64,000 bases of DNA from Actinomyces capricornis (GTDB lineage: Bacteria; Actinomycetota; Actinomycetes; Actinomycetales; Actinomycetaceae): the NCBI RefSeq assembly GCF_019974135.1, contig NZ_AP025017.1:62001-126000 (forward strand), read 5' to 3'. Shown piece after piece: positions 36,183 to 44,753 of this stretch; position 1 is the first letter of the stretch, and the number at the start of each line of letters is the position of its first letter. The notes below the pieces were generated by a model. The model saw only the letters and a list, made by a program, of their open reading frames with translations, was not told the DNA's origin and ran no database searches. The translations under genes and the position numbers were made by a program.

Positions 36183-38714
36183 ATGAGCGAGCCCGCCCCG
36201 CCCCCGTCCCGGCTCGGCCCCGTGCGCGAGCGCGCCGAGGAGGTCCTGCGTGCCCTGGTGGGGCACGATGAGGCCCGCCTGCGCGCCGACCAGTGGCGGG
36301 CCATCGAGGCGCTCGTCGTCGGCCACCGCCGGGCCCTGGTGGTCCAGCGCACCGGCTGGGGCAAGTCCGCGGTCTACTTCGTGGCCACGGTCCTGCTGCG
36401 CGAGGGCTGGGGCGCCTGGAGGCCGGGCCTGCCCCCGCCTGAGCCCGGCTCCAGGGCGGGCGCAGGTGCCGGCGCGGGGCCCGGGGCGGCGGGGGCCACC
36501 GTCATCATCTCCCCGCTGCTGGCCCTCATGCGCGATCAGGTAGCCGCCGCCCAGCGGGCGGGCATCCACGCGGTGACGATGAACTCGGCCAACACCACCG
36601 ACTGGGAGCGGATCGAGGCCCAGGTGCGCGCCGGCGAGGTCGATGTGCTCCTGGTCTCCCCCGAGCGGCTCAACAACCCCGACTTCCGCACCCAGGTGCT
36701 GCCCCACCTGGCGGCGGGGGCGGGCCTGGTGGTCATCGACGAGGCCCACTGCATCTCGGACTGGGGGCATGACTTCCGCCCCGACTACCGGCGGATCCGC
36801 ACCCTGCTGGCAGGACTGCCCCAGGGCATCCCCGTCCTGGCCACCACGGCCACCGCCAATGACCGGGTGACCGCCGACGTTGCCGAGCAGCTGGGGCTCC
36901 ACTCCCAGCCCGGCGCCCCGGGCGCACCGACCGGCGCGGTGGAGGACAGCGCCGCGGAGGACCCCTCGCGCGGCGGGGTCCTGGTGCTGCGCGGCAGCCT
37001 CCAGCGCGACTCCCTGCACCTGGGCGTCCTCACGCTGCCCGACGCCGCAGCCCGCCTGGCCTGGCTCAGCGCCTACCTGCAGGCCGTCGCGGGCTCGGGG
37101 ATCCTCTACTGCCTGACCGTCGCGGCGGTGGGCGAGGTCAGTGAGCACCTGCGCGCCCAGGGCCTGGAGGTGGCCGCCTACACCGGGCGGACCGACCCGG
37201 CCGAGCGCGAGCGCCTGGAGGCCGACCTCAAGGCCAACCGGGTCAAGGCCATCGTGGCCACCTCCGCCCTGGGCATGGGGTTCGACAAGCCGGACCTGGG
37301 CTTCGTCGTGCACCTGGGGGCGCCCTCCTCCCCGGTGAGCTACTACCAGCAGGTGGGGAGGGCCGGGCGCGCGGTGAGCCGGGCCGAGGTGGTGCTGCTG
37401 CCCGGCGCCGAGGACCGTGCCATCTGGGAGTGGCTCGGCTCCCAGGCCTTCCCCAGCCGGGAGGAGGTCGACGAGGTGCTGGCGGCCCTGGAGGAGCGGC
37501 GCCAGCAGGAGGCCGGCCCCGTCTCCACGGCGCTGCTGGAGACCACCACCTCCCTGCGGCGCTCGCGCCTGGAGCTCATGCTCAAGGTCCTCGATGTCGA
37601 CGGCGCGGTGGAGCGGGTGCGCGGGGGCTGGCAGTCCACCGGCCGGCCCTGGGTCTACGACGCCCAGCGCTACGACCGCCTGGCCGCGGCGCGGGCCGAG
37701 GAGCAGCGCGCCATGCTGGCCTACGAGGCCCTGGGCGGCCCCGACCCGGAGGACGGCGAGGCCGGGACCGGCGCTGCTGCCCCGCAGGCCTGCCGGATGG
37801 CCTTCCTGCGGGCCGTGCTCAACGACCCCGAGATGGAGGCCGGCTGGCGCTGCGGGGCCTGCGACCTGTGCGGCGGGCTGTCCCTACCCCAGGCGCCGGA
37901 GGCCGCGCAGGTCGAGGCCACCCGCCGCGGCCTTCAGCGCCCGGGAGTTGAATTGGTGGCGCGCCGCCAATGGCCGGCCGGCATGGCCCAGCTGGGCCTG
38001 CCCGAGCTCTCGGGCAGGATCCCGGCCGAGCATCGGGCCGCCACGGGCCTGGCCGTGGGCCGCCTCGACGGGGTGGGCATCTCCGCCGCCCTGCGCGCTC
38101 TCCTGGAACCGGGGCCACCATCGAACGGCCAGCCCGCGCCGAGCCCCACCATCGAGCAGGCCGCTCAGACCGCTCCGGCCCAGGGCGGCAGCGATGGCCA
38201 GGTACCGCTGGCCCTGCGCCAGGCCGTGCTCGACGTCGCCGACCGCCTGGCCCGCATCGCCGCCCAGGAGGTCGCAGCACGGGACGGCATAGTGCAGGAG
38301 AGCACCTCCTCGGGCGGGCCTGCCCGGGCAGGCGCCGCGGGAGACCAGGACGGTGCCACGGGGCAGATCGCCCTGGACGCCGTCGTCGTCATCGACTCGC
38401 GCACCCGCCCCCAGCTGGTGCGCCACCTGGGCCACGCCGTCGCCCGCCACCTGGGCTGCCGGCCCCTGGGCATCATCGGTGTGCGGGGCGAGGCCGGCCG
38501 CCACGACGTCAACTCCGCCACCCGCCTGGCCCAGGTCGCCCGGGGGCTGAGCCTGGAGGATTGGGAGCCGGGCCGGCGGCAGGCCCTGCGCGGTGCGCGC
38601 GTGATCCTGGTCGATGACTCCACCGACTCGGGCTGGACCCTGGCCGTGGCCGCGGCTCTGCTCAGGCAGGCAGGGGCCGAGGCCGTCCACCCCCTGGTCC
38701 TGGCCCAGCGCTGA
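36183..38714 (+). CDS. RecQ-type DNA helicase fused to a phosphoribosyltransferase-like domain
   Basis: An 843-residue protein. Residues ~1-480 form a RecQ helicase: Walker A GWGKSA, DEAHCISDWGHDFRPDY, TTATAND, LGMGFDKPDLG and QQVGRAGRA. A RecQ-C-like zinc segment (MEAGWRCGACDLCGG) follows. After a Pro-rich linker, residues ~690-843 have a type I phosphoribosyltransferase fold with the PRPP loop VILVDDSTDSGWTL and an upstream VVVIDSRTRPQL. I infer a role in DNA repair coupled to nucleotide or PRPP sensing. The start ATG fits the family. Confidence 0.88.
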   Translation: MSEPAPPPSRLGPVRERAEEVLRALVGHDEARLRADQWRAIEALVVGHRRALVVQRTGWGKSAVYFVATVLLREGWGAWRPGLPPPEPGSRAGAGAGAGPGAAGATVIISPLLALMRDQVAAAQRAGIHAVTMNSANTTDWERIEAQVRAGEVDVLLVSPERLNNPDFRTQVLPHLAAGAGLVVIDEAHCISDWGHDFRPDYRRIRTLLAGLPQGIPVLATTATANDRVTADVAEQLGLHSQPGAPGAPTGAVEDSAAEDPSRGGVLVLRGSLQRDSLHLGVLTLPDAAARLAWLSAYLQAVAGSGILYCLTVAAVGEVSEHLRAQGLEVAAYTGRTDPAERERLEADLKANRVKAIVATSALGMGFDKPDLGFVVHLGAPSSPVSYYQQVGRAGRAVSRAEVVLLPGAEDRAIWEWLGSQAFPSREEVDEVLAALEERRQQEAGPVSTALLETTTSLRRSRLELMLKVLDVDGAVERVRGGWQSTGRPWVYDAQRYDRLAAARAEEQRAMLAYEALGGPDPEDGEAGTGAAAPQACRMAFLRAVLNDPEMEAGWRCGACDLCGGLSLPQAPEAAQVEATRRGLQRPGVELVARRQWPAGMAQLGLPELSGRIPAEHRAATGLAVGRLDGVGISAALRALLEPGPPSNGQPAPSPTIEQAAQTAPAQGGSDGQVPLALRQAVLDVADRLARIAAQEVAARDGIVQESTSSGGPARAGAAGDQDGATGQIALDAVVVIDSRTRPQLVRHLGHAVARHLGCRPLGIIGVRGEAGRHDVNSATRLAQVARGLSLEDWEPGRRQALRGARVILVDDSTDSGWTLAVAAALLRQAGAEAVHPLVLAQR

Positions 38715-38716
38715 GT

Positions 38717-38915
38717 TCCCTCCTGGAACACACTGGTCGGCCGCGAGCCCCAGCTCAAGGTCCACATCGGCGCCGCGCTCAACGTCGGCATCAGCCGCGA
38801 GGAGATCTGCGAGGCCCTGCTCCACTGCGCGGTCTACTGCGGCTTCCCCAAGGCGCTCAACGCCACCTTCGCCGCCCGCGAGGTCTTCCGCGAGCGCGAC
38901 GGCGAGGCGGGCTGA
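38717..38915 (+). pseudogene. Carboxymuconolactone decarboxylase-family C-terminal remnant
   Basis: Directly after the recQ stop, in the same frame, VPSWNTLVGREPQLKVHIGA is followed by ALNVGISREEIC and ALLHCAVYCGFPKALNATFA. This is the C-terminal core of a carboxymuconolactone decarboxylase/AhpD-like protein, with the usual Cys-x-x-x-Cys pattern replaced by HCAVYCG. No start or N-terminal half exists. It is probably a decayed neighbour left by a deletion next to recQ. Confidence 0.7.
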
Positions 38916-38982
38916 GCAGGTCCCACAGCGCCCCGGCGCCGTGGTCGCCGCATCAGCCCCCTCGCCTCGCACCCGGTCCAGC

Positions 38983-39012
38983 AGTCCTTGCCGGACCGAA
39001 CCCGGCCGGACT
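38983..39012. terminator. Possible hairpin between convergent genes
   Basis: AGTCC..GCCGG pairs with CCGGC..GGACT in the 110-bp gap between the decarboxylase remnant and the glycosidase-like gene. The call is weak because the whole area is GC-rich. Confidence 0.3.
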
Positions 39013-39025
39013 GGGCCGGGCCGCC

Positions 39026-40714
39026 CTACTGGACGAGCTCGGGCAGGGACTGCTGAACCGGCCCGATCGGATCGCCGGGGGCCTCGTCCTCCAGGAAGTA
39101 CCACCAGAAGGGAGCCCCCCACGCATCCGAGCGACCCAGGGCGGCACTGGTGACGTGATCGATGACCGCGCTGCGGCCCACCGTCTGGTCGGCCTTGTCA
39201 CCGAACCACCACGGCCCTCCCAGCCTGGCGCCCCCGTATCCCAGCTCGGTCACGCCCACGCGGGCCTGGGGGAAGGCCGTGGCCAGGGTGGTCAGCACCC
39301 GGTCGGCCGCTGTGCCCAGGGGGTGCCACTGGGGGTAGACCGACAGACCGACGACGTCGAGCAGTCCCGCCAGGCCACTGGCATTGACCTGCCGCGCCAT
39401 GTTGAACACCGAGGTCTCCGCGGTGTCCAGGCCCAGCTGGTAGTAGAGGGTGAGCACCGTCGTGGCATCGGTGCGCTCGCGCACCGCCCGGGCGGCCCGC
39501 ACCATCCGCTGCAGCGCATTGGGCCCCAGCCAACTCCCACCCAGCTCGTTGCCGACCTCCCAGGCCTCCAGATCGGGCAGGGCGGTCAGCAGGGTGCTCA
39601 CCCGCGCGTCCCAGGAGGTCTCATCGAAGTCCGCCATCTGGTAGGAGTCGCAGATCTGCCCCACGATCTGGACCCCCTGGGCGCGCAGCGTATCGATCGC
39701 GCTCTTCCAGGAGTCCATCACGCCCGGGCTGGCGGGATGGTCGATGACGATGCGCACCGCGGAGCGCCCCGCGCCGCCCAGGCGCTGGGCCAGGCCCTGC
39801 ATCTCCTGGGCCGTGGGGGGACGGGTGAAGGTCACCCCCAGCACGCTGTCCTTCGGGGCGGCCGAGATGAGCGCCCGATCCAGGTCCAGCTGGGCGGTGG
39901 CCGCCAGCTCCAGGGCCCGGTGGGCCTGCTTTCCGCGCTCCTCGGGCGTGCCCGCGGCCTGGCAGGCCGCCAGCGCGGCCTCGGTGGCCTGGCGGGCCGT
40001 GGCCACCTTCCCGGCCGCCGCCTGGTCCAGGGCCGCCTGCTCCGCCTGGCGCTCATGGAGGCCGCGGGCCGCGGTCTCCAGGACCTCCACCGTCCCTGAA
40101 GCGGGCAGGTCCGCCATGAGGGCCGAGTAGCCCTGGCTGGTGGGCCAGGACAGGTTGAGGGTGCAGGCGCGGCCCACGGGGACGTCGACGCGGATGCTGC
40201 CGTCCCCGGCCTGGTAGAGCGGGCCCAGCACGATGAGCTCCAGGGTCTGGGTGTCCAGCAGCGCGTCGTCGTACCCGCGCTCCCCCACCGCATTGGACTG
40301 CAGTGAGCGCACCGCGTCCAAGGACATCGCGGCACCCTGGGCATCGCAGAAGCGCAGCGTCAGGCTCGTGGTGGGGCCGGCCACCTGCCCGCTGGGGCGC
40401 TGGGCGCAGGCCGCCACCGCGGGCGCGGCCAGCGCGCCCGCCCCCAGCAGTGCCAGGGCGGTGCGCCGGCTGGCACCTGCGGCCGCGCCCTCCAGGGCGG
40501 AGGCCGCGGCCTCGCCGCCGGGGCCATGCCCCGAGCCGCGAGCGCCCTCCGGCGCCCCGGCCGGCGCAGTGGCCTCCGGGGCCCCGGCGGCGGGGGGCTC
40601 GGCAGTGTCGGCGGTGCTGGTCCCGACGGCGTCGGCGGCCTCTGGGGCCTCGGTGGGCGCCGGCGGGGCCGCGGGCTCCCGGGTGGGTCCGCTCATCTTC
40701 TTCCCCTGCTTCAT
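39026..40714 (-). CDS. Glycosidase-like lipoprotein of the exopolysaccharide operon
   Basis: A 562-residue protein. A long Pro/Ala/Glu-rich N-terminus (1-80) precedes a twin-arginine-like signal SRRTALALLGAGALAAPAVA with lipobox VAAC (Cys 103). The mature part ends in a TIM-barrel-like domain. Glu ~390 in WEVGNELGG and Glu ~490 in GVTELGYGG are placed like the acid/base and nucleophile of clan GH-A glycosidases. The start overlaps the DUF2334 gene stop by ATGA; a second ATG (MSGPTREP) has a better ribosome site. It probably trims or releases the operon's polymer. Confidence 0.7.
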   Translation of the reverse strand: MKQGKKMSGPTREPAAPPAPTEAPEAADAVGTSTADTAEPPAAGAPEATAPAGAPEGARGSGHGPGGEAAASALEGAAAGASRRTALALLGAGALAAPAVAACAQRPSGQVAGPTTSLTLRFCDAQGAAMSLDAVRSLQSNAVGERGYDDALLDTQTLELIVLGPLYQAGDGSIRVDVPVGRACTLNLSWPTSQGYSALMADLPASGTVEVLETAARGLHERQAEQAALDQAAAGKVATARQATEAALAACQAAGTPEERGKQAHRALELAATAQLDLDRALISAAPKDSVLGVTFTRPPTAQEMQGLAQRLGGAGRSAVRIVIDHPASPGVMDSWKSAIDTLRAQGVQIVGQICDSYQMADFDETSWDARVSTLLTALPDLEAWEVGNELGGSWLGPNALQRMVRAARAVRERTDATTVLTLYYQLGLDTAETSVFNMARQVNASGLAGLLDVVGLSVYPQWHPLGTAADRVLTTLATAFPQARVGVTELGYGGARLGGPWWFGDKADQTVGRSAVIDHVTSAALGRSDAWGAPFWWYFLEDEAPGDPIGPVQQSLPELVQ

Positions 40715-42672
40715 CGCAGCTCGGTGGCCGGCACGAAGGTGTAGCCCTCGGCCTGGATGCCCTCGACGATAGCGCGCAGCTCCGACAAGGGGTAGTAGGG
40801 GTGGAAGAAGAAGCTGGCCGTGGCGTGGGTGCCCACCAGGTTGGCCCGGGCGGCGGCCACGACGTCGGCGGCCAGGCGCGGCGGGTGCTGGTTGGCGGCC
40901 TCGGGCTCGTAGTTGCCCAGGTTCTCGGGCAGGACGTGGGTGCCGTAGGGGTCGTTGACCGCGTAGGGGAAGAACTGCCCGTAGTAGTCGTGCGGGCCGC
41001 CCGGTGTGCCGGTGAACAGGCCGGAGTGGAGCAGCTCGCGCTCGTAGCGCACGGGGTAGACCTCGGTCATGCCCGCGTAGGCCTCACGGGTGGCCGAGTA
41101 GTGGGGCGTCTCGAAGACGGTCGGCTCGGGCAGCCCGACCTCGGTGAAGATCTGCCTGCCCTGCTCCACGCGCTCGCGCGCCCAGGCCTGGTCGGTGCCC
41201 TCCAGGGCCCCGCCGATCTGCACCCAGGAGTTGGGCTGGCAGTCGATGGGGGGCGACTGGTTGTCGTTGACCTGGGAGCACCAGGAGCGGATGAACTCGA
41301 AGTCATCGGTGGATACCCCGTTGTAGGGGTTCTTCAGGGAGCCGAACTGGTGGGTGGTGCCGTGCTGGATAATGGTGCCGCCCTTGGTGGTGGCGTCCTT
41401 GAGCACGGCGACCAGCTCGGGGCTGTCGGCCAGGGTCAGGTACTGCGGGGTCCCCTCGTTCTCCACGCCCGTGGGGTCGGAGTAGATGGGCACCACCGCC
41501 ATCTGGAAGGGCACGCCCGCCCCGTGGAGGTAGTCAACGATCGCCTGGAGCTGGGCGGGGTCGCTCTCGGGGCTGATGTCCTCCAGGCGCACCGCCGCCT
41601 GGCGGAAGGAGCCCGCGTGGGGCTGGAGGACGTCGAGCAGGATGTCGGCGGCGGCGATGTAGCGGTCCTGCTCGCCCAGGTAGGTCAGGGGGATCTCGCC
41701 GACGAAGGTCAGGCCCGAGGAGGCCACCGCCCAGGGGAAGGAGGTCGAGCCGGACTGGGCGATGGGGGCGCACTGCTTGGCAGCGCCGTCGGCCCCGGAG
41801 CACTGGGCCTGGCCCAGCACGGTGACGTCCTGGGGCCGGGTGATGTGGGGGGCGATGATCCCCGAGGTGTTGAGCTTGTCGCGCTTGAGGCCGGTGCCGT
41901 TGTAGGTCACCTGGGTGACCTGGTCCTCGGAGTCGACGTAGGAGGTGGCCGCATCCCAGCCGTATCGCTGGGTGAAGGCGGCACGGTCGGCGTCGGTGGC
42001 GCTGAGCTGCCAGATGTTGAAGCCCGACCACATCACGGGGATGTTGCCGGTGAGCACGTCGTCGATGAAGCCGCGCGGGAGGGGCTCATCGTAGGTGGAT
42101 CCCACGTAGACGACGTTGGTGAAGTTCCCGGCCAGTCCCGGCTGGTAGTCCTTGACCGGCAGGACGGTGACGGTGCCCGAGTGGCTGGCCAGGGTCCCCA
42201 TGGCCAGGGCGTAGTACTCCCCCAGCCGGGCCCACTCGCCGGTGGTATCGAACAGGACGAGGGTGTCGGCGGGGCCCGCCTCCGGGGTGGAGAACTCCAC
42301 CGCGTTGGCCGGCACCTGCGGGGGGTTGACGGTCAGGTCGCGCAGGGTGGGCTGGCCCTGGGCGGCGGGCACGGGGGCATCGAGGTTGACCTGCTCCCCG
42401 CCGGCCAGCTCCAGGGGAAGGACCCCCTGGGCGGCGGCCTCGGGCTCGGGCGGGGCCGGCAGGGGCGCCTGGCCGTCCTGGCCGGGCTGGCCCGGCTGGG
42501 CGGCGGCGCCCGGGTGCTCGGTGGCCACGTGGGTCTGCGCGGGGGCGGCAGAACCGGCCGGCTGGGCGGCCTGGGCCGGGCCAAGGGCGGTGATCGTCGT
42601 GCCCAGGAGCAGCGCCATGAGGGCAGCGGCCCCCCGACGCCTGGCTGGTGAGTGGACAGCGGTGTGCGTCAT
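40711..42672 (-). CDS. DUF2334 polysaccharide-deacetylase-fold protein
   Basis: A 653-residue exported protein with a signal peptide (ALMALLLGTTITALGPAQAA). After a Pro/Ala/Gln linker, residues ~330-653 match DUF2334, a metal-dependent deacetylase-like fold. Landmarks are RLEDISPESDPAQLQAIVDY, VVPIYSDP, QHGTTHQFGS, TPHYSAT and FFFHPYYP, all typical of the family. It probably deacetylates a cell-surface polymer. It sits between wecB and the glycosidase-like gene with 4-bp overlaps on both sides. Confidence 0.85.
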   Translation of the reverse strand: MTHTAVHSPARRRGAAALMALLLGTTITALGPAQAAQPAGSAAPAQTHVATEHPGAAAQPGQPGQDGQAPLPAPPEPEAAAQGVLPLELAGGEQVNLDAPVPAAQGQPTLRDLTVNPPQVPANAVEFSTPEAGPADTLVLFDTTGEWARLGEYYALAMGTLASHSGTVTVLPVKDYQPGLAGNFTNVVYVGSTYDEPLPRGFIDDVLTGNIPVMWSGFNIWQLSATDADRAAFTQRYGWDAATSYVDSEDQVTQVTYNGTGLKRDKLNTSGIIAPHITRPQDVTVLGQAQCSGADGAAKQCAPIAQSGSTSFPWAVASSGLTFVGEIPLTYLGEQDRYIAAADILLDVLQPHAGSFRQAAVRLEDISPESDPAQLQAIVDYLHGAGVPFQMAVVPIYSDPTGVENEGTPQYLTLADSPELVAVLKDATTKGGTIIQHGTTHQFGSLKNPYNGVSTDDFEFIRSWCSQVNDNQSPPIDCQPNSWVQIGGALEGTDQAWARERVEQGRQIFTEVGLPEPTVFETPHYSATREAYAGMTEVYPVRYERELLHSGLFTGTPGGPHDYYGQFFPYAVNDPYGTHVLPENLGNYEPEAANQHPPRLAADVVAAARANLVGTHATASFFFHPYYPLSELRAIVEGIQAEGYTFVPATELR

Positions 42673-43880
42673 GAGTTCTCCTTGATCGCTGGGGAGATGG
42701 GCTCGAAGGCGGGCAGCGCCTCGCCGCGCCCGAAGAGGGCGGCCGTGGCCGCCAGGATGCGGCCGCAGGCGCGTCCGTCCCCGTAGGGGTTGACCGCGTG
42801 GGCCATCTGCTCGTAGGCCGCGGTGTCGGTGAGCAGCTGGGAGACGCGGGTGACGATGCGCTCCTCATCGGTGCCCACCAGCTCGGCCACGCCGAAGGCC
42901 ACGGCCTCGGGACGCTCGGTGTTCTCCCGCATGACCAGGACCGGCTTGGACAGCGCGGGGGCCTCCTCCTGGACGCCGCCGGAGTCGGTCAGCACGACGT
43001 CGGCCCGGTTCATCACGGTGCAGAAGGCGCCGTACTCCAGGGGGTCGGTCCACACCACATTGGGCGCCGCCTCGATCTGGGGCAGCAGGTCCTCGCGCAC
43101 CCGGGGGTTGCGGTGGGCCGGCACGATGAACATGACCTCGGGGTGGGCGGCCGCCAGCCTGGCCACGGACCGCCCGATGGCCCGCATGGGCTCGCCCCAG
43201 GACTCGCGGCGGTGGGCGGTGACCAGGACGACGCGGCGGGAGTCGTCCTCCAGGGCCCGGGCCAGCGCGGGGTCGAGCTCGACGGGGTGCTGGACGGCCT
43301 CCAGCAGCGCATCGATGACCGTGTTGCCGGTGACCTGCACCCGGGAGGGGTCGACGTTCTCCTCCAGGAGGTTGTCCCGGCTGACCTGCGTGGGGCACAG
43401 GTGCAGGGCGGCGATCTGGCTGACCAGCCGGCGGTTGGCCTCCTCGGGGAAGGGCGAGTACAGGTCCCCGGTGCGCAGGCCCGCCTCGACGTGCAGGACC
43501 GGCACCTCGTGGTAGAAGGCGGCCAGTGCCGCGGCGAAGGCCGAGGTGGTGTCGCCCTGGACGACGACGGCGTCGGGCTGGTGGACGTCCAGGACGGCGC
43601 CCACGCCCTCCAGGCAGCGGGTGGTGATCTGGGTCAGGGTCTGGCCGGGGGCGTGGATGTCCAGGTCCTCATCGGTGGTGATCCCGAAGAACTCGTGGAC
43701 CTGGTCGAGCATCTCGCGGTGCTGGCCGGTGACCACGACGATCGGGGTGAAGCGCTCGTCGCGGCGCATCGCCGAGACCAGGGGCGCGAGCTTGATGGCC
43801 TCGGGCCTGGTGCCGTAGACCAGCATGATCCGTAAGGGGCCGCGCGGGGTGGTGGCCTGCACGGGGTTGGTTGGTCTCAT
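42669..43880 (-). CDS. wecB: UDP-N-acetylglucosamine 2-epimerase (non-hydrolysing)
   Basis: A 403-residue GT-B-fold enzyme that interconverts UDP-GlcNAc and UDP-ManNAc. Conserved parts are MLVYGTRPEAIKLAPL, VTGQHREML, VQGDTTSAF, EAGLRTGD and SPFPEEANRR, VTAHRRESWGEP and DSGGVQEEAPAL. AAGGAG precedes the ATG. Its place inside the synthase operon suggests that the polymer contains ManNAc or a derivative. Confidence 0.95.
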   Translation of the reverse strand: MRPTNPVQATTPRGPLRIMLVYGTRPEAIKLAPLVSAMRRDERFTPIVVVTGQHREMLDQVHEFFGITTDEDLDIHAPGQTLTQITTRCLEGVGAVLDVHQPDAVVVQGDTTSAFAAALAAFYHEVPVLHVEAGLRTGDLYSPFPEEANRRLVSQIAALHLCPTQVSRDNLLEENVDPSRVQVTGNTVIDALLEAVQHPVELDPALARALEDDSRRVVLVTAHRRESWGEPMRAIGRSVARLAAAHPEVMFIVPAHRNPRVREDLLPQIEAAPNVVWTDPLEYGAFCTVMNRADVVLTDSGGVQEEAPALSKPVLVMRENTERPEAVAFGVAELVGTDEERIVTRVSQLLTDTAAYEQMAHAVNPYGDGRACGRILAATAALFGRGEALPAFEPISPAIKENS

Positions 43881-44036
43881 CAGTGCTCCTTGTCAAGGGA
43901 CGATCGGGGTGGGTGGGAACTGTCGCGGCCGGCTGGGGCCCGGGCACTGCGGTTCAGGGGGTCGGCCTCGCCCGATCGGGCGGGTCGGGGGCGGCGTGGG
44001 CCCCGGGCGCGCCCGCGCACCCGGGTCGGGGCCGCC

Positions 44037-44753
44037 TCACTGCTGCTCCACGGGGGTGAAGGTGACCTCGGCGTCCTCGCAGTAGGCGGCCACGGCGCCG
44101 GAGTGGTAGGGGGTCTCGGAGTCGGTGACCGTGGCCAGCTCCTGGCCATCGACGGTGACGGTGAAGGAGACCTCCTCCCCGGTGGTGTCCACGCGCACCG
44201 AGACCTCGTAGCTGGATCCGGGCGGGTAGGCCGGGGCGTCGCCCGAGGCCAGGAAGCGCTGGTTGCCGGGGTAGGCGGGGTCCTGCTTGGAGACCTCCCA
44301 CCCGTTGGGCTTGAGGACCAGGGCGTAGAAGTGCTCGTTGTCGGTGTAGTTCCACAGCAGCCAGGCCACCTCCCAGGTGTTGGGCTCCCCGTCCTGGCGC
44401 AGCTGGCGCACCGTGGTCATGGTGGTGCTCACCGTCTGGACGGCGCCCTGGCTGATCGTGGCGGTGGTGGAGGTGGCCAGGCCCGCATGGGTCTTATCCG
44501 CCGAGCCGGCCGCATTGGGGGCCAGGCGCAGCAGCCCGTCCTGGCAGCCCGCCTCCCCGTAGCCGTCGAAGACGATGCTCCACTGGGCGCATTCCTCGTC
44601 ATTCATCCACTGCCTCACTTGACAGAATCCGGTGACGCCAACCACCAGGGCCAGGGCGCAGACCACCAGGGTGATGCGCCGCGCACGAGTGGTGCCGCCA
44701 GGTCCGCGGCCGTGCCGCGGACCGCACCTGAGAACCTCTCTCAGGTGGCTCAT
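44037..44753 (-). CDS. Single-span protein with a LamG/concanavalin-like ectodomain
   Basis: I do not recognise a named family. The 238-residue protein has a basic N-terminus and one span (about 27-45, ITLVVCALALVVGVTGF). The ectodomain is beta-rich, with TWEVAWLLWNYTDNEHFYAL, LKPNGWEVSKQDP and a C-terminal SVRVDTTGEEVSFTVTVDGQ. That pattern resembles LamG or DUF1080-type concanavalin folds that bind or process glycans. Its ATG overlaps the synthase stop, so it is translated with it. It may guide polymer at the membrane. Confidence 0.65.
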   Translation of the reverse strand: MSHLREVLRCGPRHGRGPGGTTRARRITLVVCALALVVGVTGFCQVRQWMNDEECAQWSIVFDGYGEAGCQDGLLRLAPNAAGSADKTHAGLATSTTATISQGAVQTVSTTMTTVRQLRQDGEPNTWEVAWLLWNYTDNEHFYALVLKPNGWEVSKQDPAYPGNQRFLASGDAPAYPPGSSYEVSVRVDTTGEEVSFTVTVDGQELATVTDSETPYHSGAVAAYCEDAEVTFTPVEQQ

